The translations under genes were made by a program, and so were the position numbers. DNA of 64,000 bases. It comes from Novosphingobium sp. FSW06-99 (GTDB lineage: Bacteria > Pseudomonadota > Alphaproteobacteria > Sphingomonadales > Sphingomonadaceae). The stretch covers positions 62,001-126,000 of the forward strand of contig NZ_KQ954262.1 in NCBI RefSeq assembly GCF_001519065.1. Reading direction: 5' to 3'. The notes beneath the pieces are model-generated. The model made no database searches. It was given only the letters and a program-made list of their open reading frames with translations, and was not told the DNA's origin. Positions 26,468 through 35,159 of this stretch are shown in pieces (within the stretch, counting starts at the first letter, position 1; each line of letters begins with the position of its first letter).

Positions 26468-27325
26468 ATGCGTTGGACGGTGGATTCGGAAACGGGTGTT
26501 TTGACCGATGTGCTGCTGTGCCCGCCCGATCACTATCGCTGGCTTGAAACCAACGCCGTCGCCGTTTCTACGCTGGCCTCTTCGGCGCAGTTCAACCGGG
26601 CCGAAATGCTGCGCCAGTGGGACGGTCTGCTCGAAGCAATCACTGCGGCAGGGGTGCGCCCGCATTTCCTGACCCCCAGCCCGGCCCATCCCTATCAGGT
26701 CTATACCCGCGATTCGAGCCAGACCACGCCATGGGGGCCGGTGCTGACGCAACTCGCGCTGCCGCAGCGACGCGGCGAATATGCCGCCGTGCTCGATTTT
26801 CACCTCGCCGCCGACGGCTTTTACCGGTTCGGCAGCGAGGGCGTGTTCGAAGGCGGCGATATCCACATCGTGCGCCCCGGCCTGATGATCATCGGCCATT
26901 CAGGCGTGCGCACCAATCGTCAGGGCGCCGAACAGTTTGCCGGATGGTTCGCGGCACAGGGCTGGACCACCCGGCTGGAAGAATTCCCCGAACATTTCCT
27001 GCACCTCGACGTGCTGTTCTGCATGGCGACCGACCGTCTGGCCGTGGCCTGTATCGATGTGCTGGGCGAGGATTTCGCGCGGTTTCTGGCGGCGCATGGC
27101 ATCGACATTGTCGCGGCAAGCTATCCCGAAGTCATGGCGATGAGCTGCAACCTGCTGGCGCTGGGCGATGATCGCGTGATCAGCCCGGCGCACAGCGTGC
27201 GCATCAACGCCGAATTGCGCGCACGCGGGGTAACCGTGATCGACCCGCCACTCGACATGTTTGCGCGCGGCGGCGGCTCGATCCATTGCATGACAATGCC
27301 GCTGCACCGCGAGCCGCTGGCATGA
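26468..27325 (+). CDS. Pentein-fold guanidine-modifying hydrolase (DDAH/arginine deiminase-like)
   Basis: The 285-residue protein is of the amidinotransferase/dimethylarginine-hydrolase family. It has the pentein catalytic elements in order: VYTRDSSQ, FEGGDIH (acidic pair), HFLHLDVLFC (catalytic His), and the C-terminal GGGSIHCMTMPLHR with the nucleophilic Cys. Such enzymes hydrolyse guanidino groups to ureido groups, or transfer amidino groups. I chose the ATG at 26468 with GGGAG six bases upstream. It overlaps the next gene, an ureido-compound hydrolase, by four bases, which supports the hydrolytic reading. The exact substrate is not evident. Confidence 0.8.
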   Translation: MRWTVDSETGVLTDVLLCPPDHYRWLETNAVAVSTLASSAQFNRAEMLRQWDGLLEAITAAGVRPHFLTPSPAHPYQVYTRDSSQTTPWGPVLTQLALPQRRGEYAAVLDFHLAADGFYRFGSEGVFEGGDIHIVRPGLMIIGHSGVRTNRQGAEQFAGWFAAQGWTTRLEEFPEHFLHLDVLFCMATDRLAVACIDVLGEDFARFLAAHGIDIVAASYPEVMAMSCNLLALGDDRVISPAHSVRINAELRARGVTVIDPPLDMFARGGGSIHCMTMPLHREPLA

Positions 27326-28569
27326 GCGCGGATCTGCGCATCGCAGGCGCGCGCCTGTGGGACAGCCTGTGCGAAAGCGCGCAGTTCGGCGCCATTCCCG
27401 GAACCGAGCGCGGGATGTGCCGCCTGACCCTGTCGGACGAGGATGCTGCCGTGCGCCGCTGGTTTGTCGCAGCGTGCGAGGACATCGGCATGACCGTGTC
27501 GTTCGACCGGCTGGGCACGATCCGCGCCCGCCGCGAAGGCACCGAACCGGGCCTTGCGCCGATCGCGATCGGCAGCCATCTCGATACCCAGCCGACCGGC
27601 GGACGGTTCGACGGCATCCTGGGCGTGCTGGCCGGGCTGGAAGTTGTGCGCACGTTGCACGATGCCGGGATCGTCACGCGTCATCCGATCGAGGTGATCG
27701 ACTGGACCAACGAGGAAGGCGCGCGGTTTGCCCCGGCGATGGTGTCCTCGGGCGTGTTCGCCGGGGTGTTCAGCCTCGATTATGCGCTGGGCCAGGTCGA
27801 TCGCGACGGGGTGACTTTGGGCCAGGCGCTCGAACGCTCGGGCTTTGCCGGGCAAACCGATCCCGCCGACCATCCCATGGCGGCGCATTTCGAGCTGCAT
27901 ATCGAACAGGGCCCGGTGCTCGAAAACGAAGGGCTGGAAATCGGCGTGGTCGGCGGGGTGCAAGGCATCCGCTGGTACGATGTCGTGGTCAAAGGGCAGA
28001 CCTGCCATGCCGGAACAACCCCGATGGCGCTGCGCCGCGACGCGCTCCACTCTGCCGCGCGGCTGGCGGTGGCAATCGATGCCATCGGCCGGTCCGATCC
28101 CGGTGCTTCGCTATCGACCATCGGCCTGTTCCAGGCCTATCCCGGATCGCGCAACACCGCGCCGGGCGAAGTGCGGCTGACCGTCGATCTGCGCCATCCC
28201 GAAGTGGCCGGGCTCGACCGGATGGAGGCCGCGCTGCAGGCAGACATCGCCACGCTCGAAGGCGATCTGGGCGTGGCCATCGCGGTGACCCCGGTGTGGT
28301 CATCGCCCCCGGTCACGTTCGATCCCGGCGTACTGAACGCGATTGCGGGGGCAACGCAACGGCTGGGCTATTCGCACCGTACGATGTTGTCGGGCGCAGG
28401 GCACGATTCTGTCTATACTGCGCGTGTCGCGCCGACCGGCATGATCTTCATCCCTTGCGAAAACGGCATCAGCCACAACATCGCCGAAAACATCACCCCA
28501 GCGCAGGCCGAACGCGGCGCCAATGTGCTGTTGCAGGCGGTGCTCGATTACGACCGCCACAACGCATGA
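27322..28569 (+). CDS. M20-type N-carbamoyl-amino-acid / ureido hydrolase
   Basis: The 415-residue protein matches the zinc-dependent allantoate amidohydrolase/N-carbamoyl-L-amino-acid hydrolase branch of M20. It has the metal-binding GSHLDTQPTGGRFDGILGVLAGLE, DWTNEEGARFAPAM, FELHIEQGPVLE, GQTCHAGTTPM and the late SGAGHDS and NGISHN motifs. These enzymes split ureido groups to amine, CO2 and ammonia. The ATG at 27322 overlaps the preceding stop (ATGA). A strong hairpin follows four bases after the stop. Confidence 0.88.
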   Translation: MSADLRIAGARLWDSLCESAQFGAIPGTERGMCRLTLSDEDAAVRRWFVAACEDIGMTVSFDRLGTIRARREGTEPGLAPIAIGSHLDTQPTGGRFDGILGVLAGLEVVRTLHDAGIVTRHPIEVIDWTNEEGARFAPAMVSSGVFAGVFSLDYALGQVDRDGVTLGQALERSGFAGQTDPADHPMAAHFELHIEQGPVLENEGLEIGVVGGVQGIRWYDVVVKGQTCHAGTTPMALRRDALHSAARLAVAIDAIGRSDPGASLSTIGLFQAYPGSRNTAPGEVRLTVDLRHPEVAGLDRMEAALQADIATLEGDLGVAIAVTPVWSSPPVTFDPGVLNAIAGATQRLGYSHRTMLSGAGHDSVYTARVAPTGMIFIPCENGISHNIAENITPAQAERGANVLLQAVLDYDRHNA

Positions 28570-28572
28570 AAA

Positions 28573-28602
28573 AAGGGCCGGTGGTTTACGCCACCGGCCC
28601 TT
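28573..28602. terminator. Bidirectional terminator hairpin
   Basis: A perfect 12-bp stem (AAGGGCCGGTGG / CCACCGGCCCTT) with a six-base loop lies between the convergent M20 gene and TonB receptor. A-rich sequence on the left gives a U-tract for minus-strand transcripts. It probably serves both directions. Confidence 0.85.
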
Positions 28603-28624
28603 CCCGTTGATCAGATCGCAGTGA

Positions 28625-31009
28625 TCAATAACGGATCGTCAGATCCATCCCGATCGTGCGCGGCTGGTTGGTCACCACGCGGTTATAGGCGGCCACGTTG
28701 AACGACAGGATGTTCAGATAGGCCAGTTGGGCATGCACATTGGCCACGTTGTTGACGAACGCGCCGACAGTCCAGCTATCCTTGCCCAGGTTGAAACGGA
28801 TGTCGGTCAAGGCATAGCCGGGCAGCGCCTGATAGCCCGGCTGAACCCCGTTGGTGCTGGCATTCAGTGTCAGTTCTTCGCGCGAATCCACATAGTTGTA
28901 GCTGATCCGGGCCGATCCGAGCAGACCATTGCCCAGCGATTGCGCATAGGTCGCCGAACCCGTGACAGTCCAACGCGGAATGTTCAGCAACGGATCGCCA
29001 TTGGTGATGAACGTCGACGGGCTGTCGGCGGCATATTGCGCATGCGCGAATCCGGCGCTGCCCGCGACCGTCAGGCCTTCATGCGACGTTGCGCCCTCGA
29101 TCACTTTGACCGACACTTCGGCTTCGCCACCGTAGATGTTGGCCGGGGCCGAGTTGTCGGTATAGCTGAACCCGCACAGCAGATCGACGATGCTCTGCAC
29201 GCCCTTCCAGTGTTCGTAATAGCCATCGCTGTTGAAGGTGATGCGCCCGTCAGCCGTCCTGGCCTTTTCACCGGCTTCGAAGTTCCACACCGAATCCGAA
29301 TCATACGTCAGCGGGGTGGCGCCGCAGCCTGCCGTCGGCTGGTTCACGCCCGAGGGGCGGAAACCCTTGGAGATAGTGCTGTACAACAGGACATCACGAT
29401 CGACCTGATACGACAGGTTGAACTTGGGATTGACCCCGGTGTTCGATTTGGCCAGCGGCACGGCCGAATTGTAGAGATTGGTGCCGTCGAACAGGAACCC
29501 GTTCTGAAAACTGGTCGCGGTGGTGTGGAAATCGTAATAGCGCAGGCCCACGGTCAATTTGAGATCGGGGGTGAACTTGTACGATGCTTCGCCAAACACG
29601 GCGAACTGCTTGATCGTGGTGGGTTCATCGATGGTGATCAGATTGGTGCCATCGCTCGCCTGCATCGCGGGCGATTCAAAAGCCAGCAGACCGGCGGTCG
29701 GTTCGTCCAGATAGAACTGCGATTTGAAATCGGAATAGAACAGGCCGACCAGCCAGTTAAATTTGCCCGTGCCATTCGATGCCACACGGAATTCTTCGCT
29801 GAATTGCTTCGAGGTATCGCGTTCGTTGTTGGTCGAGGCGCCCGCGCCGCCCTGGTCGGGATAGACGCTGCCGCCGAACACGCCAAGCGCCAGGTTTTCC
29901 GAGGCATCCTGGAACTGGTTTTCGGTGCGGTGCCAATAGGCCGTCGCCGACGTCACGTCAAAGCTGTCGGTGTGGTACTTGGCCACCACGCTGCCCAGGA
30001 TGAATTCGTCGCTGATGCTTTCGGCGTTATCGAACGGCTGGTAATGCGCCATCGTGCCTGGCACGCTGTCGAACGCGCTGTAACCGCCCTGATCGCCCTT
30101 TTGATACATGAACATCGGGGTGATCGTGAACGCGGTGTCGGGCTGATAGGTCAGCGTGGCCCGCACCGAACGCGTGTGCGTGTCGTTGACATCGTGATGC
30201 ACCGTGGTCGGCGCTTCATTGGTCGGCGCGCCGCGCGTCTGCGAACCCGCCGGCTCGTTCCAGTCGTTGGGATTGGTGGTGGCGTTGTCGACGCCGATCA
30301 CATCGCGATCGATCCAGCCGGTGGTATAGCCCACCGAACCGACCAGGCGCAGTGCCAACTGGCCGGGGATCAGCGGCACGTTGATCATCGCGTTTTCGGC
30401 GTTGTTGGCGCCATCGCCGCCCTTGGTGCCCGACACGCTGCCGTTCACGCTGGCTTCGATCTTGTCGAGATTGGGTTGCGCAGTGATCAGCTTGATCGCG
30501 CCGCCCATCGAGCCCGACCCATAGAGCGTGCCCTGCGGCCCGCGCAGCACTTCGACGCGCTGCAGGTCATAGAGATTGGGATCGATCACGACTTTGCCGT
30601 TCTGCGTGAACGAAGCCGCCGTCAGCGGGGTTTCATCGAGGAAGAAGCCGACGGTTGCCGCCGCGCCGCCCGAAGACGACAGTCCGCGCATTTCATATTC
30701 GGTCTGGCCAGGGCCGGCGGTGCGTTCGGAAATGCCCGGCACTTCCTGCGCGATCTTCGAAAAATCCGACGCGCCGCGCGCGGTCAGATCCGCACCCGAC
30801 AGCGCGGTGATCGAGATCGGCGTCTTCTGCACGGTCGAACTGCGCTTTTCAGCGGTCACCACGATTTCGCCGGTGTCGGCAGGCGCAGCGGTGGTCGCGG
30901 CCTGCGCCAGCACCGGCGACGAAATGGTCAGCGATGCGCCGCACAGCAGCGCAACGCGCAGCGAATTTGCCAGCGCGATGCGGGCAATGGGTGTGATCTT
31001 TGTAGTCAT
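28625..31009 (-). CDS. TonB-dependent receptor, AEKR-plug subfamily (copy A)
   Basis: The 794-residue precursor has a signal peptide (RVALLCGASLTISSPVLAQA). A plug follows with TGEIVVTAEKRSSTVQKTPISITALSG, QTEYEMRGLSSSG and GPQGTLYGSGSMGGAIKLIT, and then a barrel ending in ...DLTIRY. The plug resembles the receptor at 35160 more than the others in this window. The ATG at 31009 has GGGAGGAA directly upstream. It converges on the guanidine/ureido hydrolase operon and precedes the APC/GMC pair on the same strand. The substrate cannot be read from the sequence. Confidence 0.9.
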   Translation of the reverse strand: MTTKITPIARIALANSLRVALLCGASLTISSPVLAQAATTAAPADTGEIVVTAEKRSSTVQKTPISITALSGADLTARGASDFSKIAQEVPGISERTAGPGQTEYEMRGLSSSGGAAATVGFFLDETPLTAASFTQNGKVVIDPNLYDLQRVEVLRGPQGTLYGSGSMGGAIKLITAQPNLDKIEASVNGSVSGTKGGDGANNAENAMINVPLIPGQLALRLVGSVGYTTGWIDRDVIGVDNATTNPNDWNEPAGSQTRGAPTNEAPTTVHHDVNDTHTRSVRATLTYQPDTAFTITPMFMYQKGDQGGYSAFDSVPGTMAHYQPFDNAESISDEFILGSVVAKYHTDSFDVTSATAYWHRTENQFQDASENLALGVFGGSVYPDQGGAGASTNNERDTSKQFSEEFRVASNGTGKFNWLVGLFYSDFKSQFYLDEPTAGLLAFESPAMQASDGTNLITIDEPTTIKQFAVFGEASYKFTPDLKLTVGLRYYDFHTTATSFQNGFLFDGTNLYNSAVPLAKSNTGVNPKFNLSYQVDRDVLLYSTISKGFRPSGVNQPTAGCGATPLTYDSDSVWNFEAGEKARTADGRITFNSDGYYEHWKGVQSIVDLLCGFSYTDNSAPANIYGGEAEVSVKVIEGATSHEGLTVAGSAGFAHAQYAADSPSTFITNGDPLLNIPRWTVTGSATYAQSLGNGLLGSARISYNYVDSREELTLNASTNGVQPGYQALPGYALTDIRFNLGKDSWTVGAFVNNVANVHAQLAYLNILSFNVAAYNRVVTNQPRTIGMDLTIRY

Positions 31010-31370
31010 GTTTCCTCCCTGCGGTTCACAGGGTTCGACACCTTTCGGCCGATTTGCCGATAAGCTGCCTGGTGTCGCATTCGGACGAATGGACGCGGGC
31101 CCCGCCGCATGGCAGAGCACCAGACATCCCGTTCCCTCATCGTCCGGCTATCGCGACAAACCCTGCGATTCCAGTGGTGAACCGCCTGTGCGCCCACCCC
31201 ACAGGCTTGTCAAAGCGCACCAAAGGTCAAGCCCGAACCGACTTTCCTCGAGTTCAAGTATAAATTTCAAAAAATCAGAAACTTACCTTAGAAGGGTGGT
31301 TATCACCACAGCGTGTGAGCTGCCACTTTGGACATAGTCTGTGATCGAACAGCCACAGTCCTTGGGCGGG
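31010..31370. other. Intergenic region with an AT-rich block and inverted repeat
   Basis: No gene is supported here. An AT-rich block at about 31255-31285 could hold the receptor promoter. GTGGT and ACCAC arms flank TATC at 31296-31309, an operator-like palindrome. No terminator for the upstream permease gene was clear. Confidence 0.4.
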
Positions 31371-33056
31371 TCAGACAAGCCGTGCCAGCAAATGCGCGGT
31401 CACGATCACCCCCGCACACGCCGCCAGCGCAACCCACGGCAACAGACCGGCGGTGCGAGTCATCCGCCCGCGCGCATCGCGGGCATAATCATCGACCAGC
31501 GCATGCGGAAACACGCCCTTGTCCTGCACATAGTGGCGAAAGGCAAACACCGGCAGGATCAGCAACAGCGCGATCAACCCATTGCGCAAGGTACCCGCCC
31601 CCCACACATCGGCGCCCGCCCCCATGAAAGCCATGTTGATAAACCCGAACACGCAGCCCATCGTCAACAGCCAGGTCGGGGCGCGAAACGGCCGCTCGCG
31701 CTCGGGCCGGTCGATCCGGTGAATCCACCCGGCCTGCAGATTGAGGAAATTGAACGCCAGATAACAGACGTTGCTGATCATCAGCACCGCGAAATAGTCC
31801 GACGCCATCAGCAGCACCAGGTTGAACACCAGATCGGTCCACATCGCGGCGGTCGGCGCGCCGTGGCTGTTCACGCGGCTGAGATATTTGGGCAGCCAGC
31901 CATCGACCGACGCCTGATAGAGCGTGCGCGACGATCCCATCATCGATGTCATGACGATCAGCAGCAGCGACAGGATCAGCATGGCGATGAACAAGTTGGC
32001 CACCAGAATGCCGATATGGCTGGTGGCGACAATGCCAAAACCCTTGACCACGATCCCGGCCAGCGCCTGCGCCACGCCCGATCCGTCATAGATTGCCGGG
32101 GTGAGCATCCCTTGCAGGCCAAGCGAACCCTGGAACGCCAGCGGCACCAGCGTGAAGATCAGGATGCACAGCAGGCCCGAGGCAATGATCGCGCGCGGCG
32201 TATCGCGCGCCGGGTTGCGGAATTCGCGCGTATAGCACACCGCTGTTTCAAACCCGTAGGTCGACCAGCCGGCGCCAAACATCGCGCCCATCAGCAGTGT
32301 CAGGCCAAACCCGTCCCAACGCCCGAAATGCGATCCGCCCGCCGCATCGCGCACCATCGGCAGCAGCGGAAACAGGTGGTCGCGCGGCAAGTCTCCGGTG
32401 ATCAGCGGCACCAGCCCGACCAGGATCAACGGCGCAAGGCAGGCCACCGCCAGAATTTTCTGAAAATAGGCCGCGCGCGCCGCACCGTGGTGTTGCAAGG
32501 CAAAAGTCAGCAACAGGAACGCGGTGGCAATCAGCGACACCGCGTTGATCCGCAAGGTCAGCCCGGCGCGCACAAAACCCAGATCAAGCAACGGGATCTG
32601 CCAGTGATTGACCGCCGCATCGGGTGCAAACAGCGCCGCCATGATATAGCCCGCGCCCAGACTGGTGCCCAGCGTCAGCACCGGCGACCACGCCAGCCAG
32701 TTGGCCCACACCGACACCGGCGCGACGAATTTGCTGTAGGGCAGCCAGGCCGCGGCGCCATAGACCGAAGCCCCGCCCGACTTGTGCGGATAGAGCCCGG
32801 CAATCTCGGCATAGACGAAGCTTTGCACAAACCCCATCAGGATCGAGGCGATCCACACCACCCAGCTCGGCTGGCCAATCGTGGCGGCAATCCCGCCCAT
32901 CGTCAGCAGCACGCCCGCCGGCACCCCCGACGAAGCCCAGAACGCGCCCTTCCAGTCGAGTTCGCGGTGCAATTCGCCAGTGCCCACATCCCCATGCGGC
33001 GGGTGGAGAATGTCCCCCGGCAGGGCCTGCGCGATATCGATATCCTCGCCAATCAT
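31371..33056 (-). CDS. APC-superfamily amino acid/amine permease
   Basis: The 561-residue protein has about 12-14 hydrophobic segments. It has the APC entry signature (FWASSGVPAGVLLTMGGIAATIGQPSWVVWIASILMGFVQSFVYAEIAGLYPHKSGG) with the unwound-helix glycines, and a central FGAGWSTYGFETAVCYTREFRNPARDTPRAI stretch. It would import an amino acid or amine across the inner membrane. I start it at the ATG at 33056, 14 bases after the GMC stop; an upstream ATG at 33092 overlaps that gene. Co-transcription with the choline-dehydrogenase-like gene suggests an amine or amino alcohol cargo, which is inference. Confidence 0.85.
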   Translation of the reverse strand: MIGEDIDIAQALPGDILHPPHGDVGTGELHRELDWKGAFWASSGVPAGVLLTMGGIAATIGQPSWVVWIASILMGFVQSFVYAEIAGLYPHKSGGASVYGAAAWLPYSKFVAPVSVWANWLAWSPVLTLGTSLGAGYIMAALFAPDAAVNHWQIPLLDLGFVRAGLTLRINAVSLIATAFLLLTFALQHHGAARAAYFQKILAVACLAPLILVGLVPLITGDLPRDHLFPLLPMVRDAAGGSHFGRWDGFGLTLLMGAMFGAGWSTYGFETAVCYTREFRNPARDTPRAIIASGLLCILIFTLVPLAFQGSLGLQGMLTPAIYDGSGVAQALAGIVVKGFGIVATSHIGILVANLFIAMLILSLLLIVMTSMMGSSRTLYQASVDGWLPKYLSRVNSHGAPTAAMWTDLVFNLVLLMASDYFAVLMISNVCYLAFNFLNLQAGWIHRIDRPERERPFRAPTWLLTMGCVFGFINMAFMGAGADVWGAGTLRNGLIALLLILPVFAFRHYVQDKGVFPHALVDDYARDARGRMTRTAGLLPWVALAACAGVIVTAHLLARLV

Positions 33057-33070
33057 GTGTTGTGGTTTTC

Positions 33071-34738
33071 CTAGCGCTGGCGGGTTTCCCAATCGGGATG
33101 GACAAAATAAGGCTCGTTCGACGGCGGCAGCATCGGGCGGCCCATGATATGGTCAGCCCCCTTTTCGCCGATCATGATGCTGGGCGCATTCAGATTGCCC
33201 GTGGTAACCGAAGGCATCACCGAACTGTCGACAATGCGCAAGCCTTCGACGCCGATCACGCGCAATTCGGGATCGACCACCGCCATGGGATCATCGGTCC
33301 GGCCTATCCGGCAGGTGCATGACGGGTGCAATGCGCTTTCGACATTGTTGGCGATGAATGCATCGATCGCCTCATCGGTCACGCAATCGGCGCCCGGCTG
33401 GATTTCGCGCCCGCGATAGGGCGCAAACGCCGGTTGCTGGAAAATCTCGCGAGTCAGCCGCACGCAGGCGCGCATTTCCGCCCAGTCATCGGGATGGCTC
33501 ATGTAATTGAAACGGATCACCGGCTTGTCATGCGGATCGGCGCTGCGCAGCGTGACGGTGCCCCGGCTTTTGGACCGCATCGGGCCGACATGGGCCTGAA
33601 ACCCGTGTTCGGTGGCCAGCGACGATCCATCGTAATTGATCGCCATCGGAAAGAAATGGTATTGGATGTCGGGATATTTGATCCCGGCGCGGCTGCGGAT
33701 GAAGCCGCAGCTTTCGAAATGGTTCGTCGCGCCAGGCCCGGTGCGGCGCAGCAGCCATTCCGCCCCGACCATTGCCTTGCCCAGCAGATTGGCCTTGCCA
33801 AACAACGTGATCGGCTGGGTGCAGGCCATCTGGAAATAGAATTCGAGGTGATCCTGCAAGTTGGCGCCGACCCCGGGCCGATCGGCCAGCACGGCAATGC
33901 CGTGTTCGGCCAGTTCGGCCGCGGGGCCGATCCCCGACAGTTTGAGCAATTGCACCGAATTGATCGGCCCGCCCGACAGGATCACTTCGCGGCCCGCGCG
34001 CGCCACGTGCCGCCGTCCGCCGTGTTCGTATTCGATGCCCACCGCACGCGTGCCTTCGAACACGATGCGCGTGGCCAGCGCGTGCTGGATCACCGTCAGA
34101 TTGGGGCGCTTGACCGCATCATAGAGATAGGCCTTGGCCGACGAACAGCGTTCGCCATCGCGCACGGTCATGTCCATGCGACCGAACCCTTCCTGGCGGA
34201 ACCCGTTGTAATCCTCGGTCAATTCATATCCCGCCTCGACCGCGGCGTCCTGCCAGGCCTGGTGCAGTGGATTGTCGAGCGTGCCATATGTCGTCGACAG
34301 CGGGCCATCGCCGCCGCGATAGGCATTGCCGCCCTCCTTGCGCGTTTCCGACCGCTTGAAATAGGGCAGCACTTGCGCATAACCCCAGCCGCGCGCGCCC
34401 TCTTCTTCCCACCGTTCGAAATCGAGCGGATTGCCGCGCACATAGACCAGCCCGTTGATCGACGATGATCCGCCCAGTCCTTTGCCGCGCGGGCAATGCA
34501 ATTGCCGGTTGTTGAGATGCGGTTCGGGCTCGCTTTCGTAGTGCCAGTTCCACCGCTTGGTGTTCATCGGATAGGCGAGCGCAGCCGGCATCTGGATATA
34601 GATCGACCGGTCCGACCCGCCGAATTCGAGCAGCAGCACGCGGGTCTTGCCGTCTTCGGTCAGGCGATTGGCCAGCACGCACCCCGCGCTGCCCGCGCCC
34701 ACCACGATATAGTCATACTGCGGTTCATCAGATGGCAT
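33071..34738 (-). CDS. betA: GMC oxidoreductase, choline-dehydrogenase-like
   Basis: The 555-residue protein is a classic GMC flavoenzyme: an FAD loop (YDYIVVGAGSAGCVLANRL), the PRGKGLGGSSSINGLVYVRG signature, the second GMC signature GPINSVQLLKLSGIG, the catalytic His in ALHPSCTCRIG, and the closing VTTGNLNAPSIMIGEK. Over its whole length it resembles BetA choline dehydrogenase, including the C-terminal YFVHPDWETRQR. No betB or betI is in the window, so another alcohol is possible. The symbol reflects family resemblance only. Confidence 0.8.
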   Translation of the reverse strand: MPSDEPQYDYIVVGAGSAGCVLANRLTEDGKTRVLLLEFGGSDRSIYIQMPAALAYPMNTKRWNWHYESEPEPHLNNRQLHCPRGKGLGGSSSINGLVYVRGNPLDFERWEEEGARGWGYAQVLPYFKRSETRKEGGNAYRGGDGPLSTTYGTLDNPLHQAWQDAAVEAGYELTEDYNGFRQEGFGRMDMTVRDGERCSSAKAYLYDAVKRPNLTVIQHALATRIVFEGTRAVGIEYEHGGRRHVARAGREVILSGGPINSVQLLKLSGIGPAAELAEHGIAVLADRPGVGANLQDHLEFYFQMACTQPITLFGKANLLGKAMVGAEWLLRRTGPGATNHFESCGFIRSRAGIKYPDIQYHFFPMAINYDGSSLATEHGFQAHVGPMRSKSRGTVTLRSADPHDKPVIRFNYMSHPDDWAEMRACVRLTREIFQQPAFAPYRGREIQPGADCVTDEAIDAFIANNVESALHPSCTCRIGRTDDPMAVVDPELRVIGVEGLRIVDSSVMPSVTTGNLNAPSIMIGEKGADHIMGRPMLPPSNEPYFVHPDWETRQR

Positions 34739-35159
34739 CGTGTCAATCCGGGATTATGGTGATCGCAACATCGTGCCATATTCTGCGCCGCCATCAAGGC
34801 CGACGGAATTTCCGCAGTCACGCGGCGCACCTGAAATTAGATCATCCTTTTCAATGTCTTGATAGATATTTTTCAATCCATTTTCCGAATTATAGACATT
34901 AGAATATCTGATTTCGTTTGGAGCGACGACCGAAGCGCCGAACCGCGCCGTTTTCAATCCTCCCCGGCACGGCGAGGGGGACCGCCCGAAGGGTGGTGGA
35001 GCGGGTTTTCGGCTTGGTAAGACCTTGAAAATACGCGAAACATGCCCGATGGCGCATCCCACCACCGCCGGACTGCGCAATCCGGCGGTGCCCCTCCACC
35101 ACGCTTCGCGTGGTCCCCCTCCCCGTGCCGGGGAGGATTTACAGGCGACGCCGCCGGGA
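34739..35159. other. Intergenic region: AT-rich promoter-like segment plus repeat
   Basis: No gene is supported. Positions 34835-34925 are unusually AT-rich for this genome and could contain the promoter of the betA-permease unit. The remainder is taken up by a composite palindromic repeat (next entry). Confidence 0.4.
34956..35138. repeat. Composite palindromic repeat, second copy
   Basis: Two inverted arms, 34956-35003 and 35091-35138, surround about 87 bases. The arms share the AATCCTCCCC start, GAGGGGGACC middle and GGTGGAG end seen in the 5419-5560 element. The right arm has an internal hairpin ACCACG/CGTGGT around CTTCG. The left arm has diverged (ggcacggcg in place of a clean inner hairpin). 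Confidence 0.8.

Noticed and set aside
28727..31063. A 778-codon plus-strand frame across the receptor at 28625
   Set aside because: Antisense shadow of a well-formed TonB receptor, without a ribosome site or recognisable domain.
31341..33074. A 577-codon plus-strand frame across the APC permease
   Set aside because: Its product is dominated by Gln, Arg and His, as expected from reversed membrane-protein codons; the minus strand encodes the real permease.
34754..35080. A 108-codon minus-strand frame upstream of betA
   Set aside because: It runs through the AT-rich promoter-like region and one arm of the repeat; no ribosome site or homology is seen.
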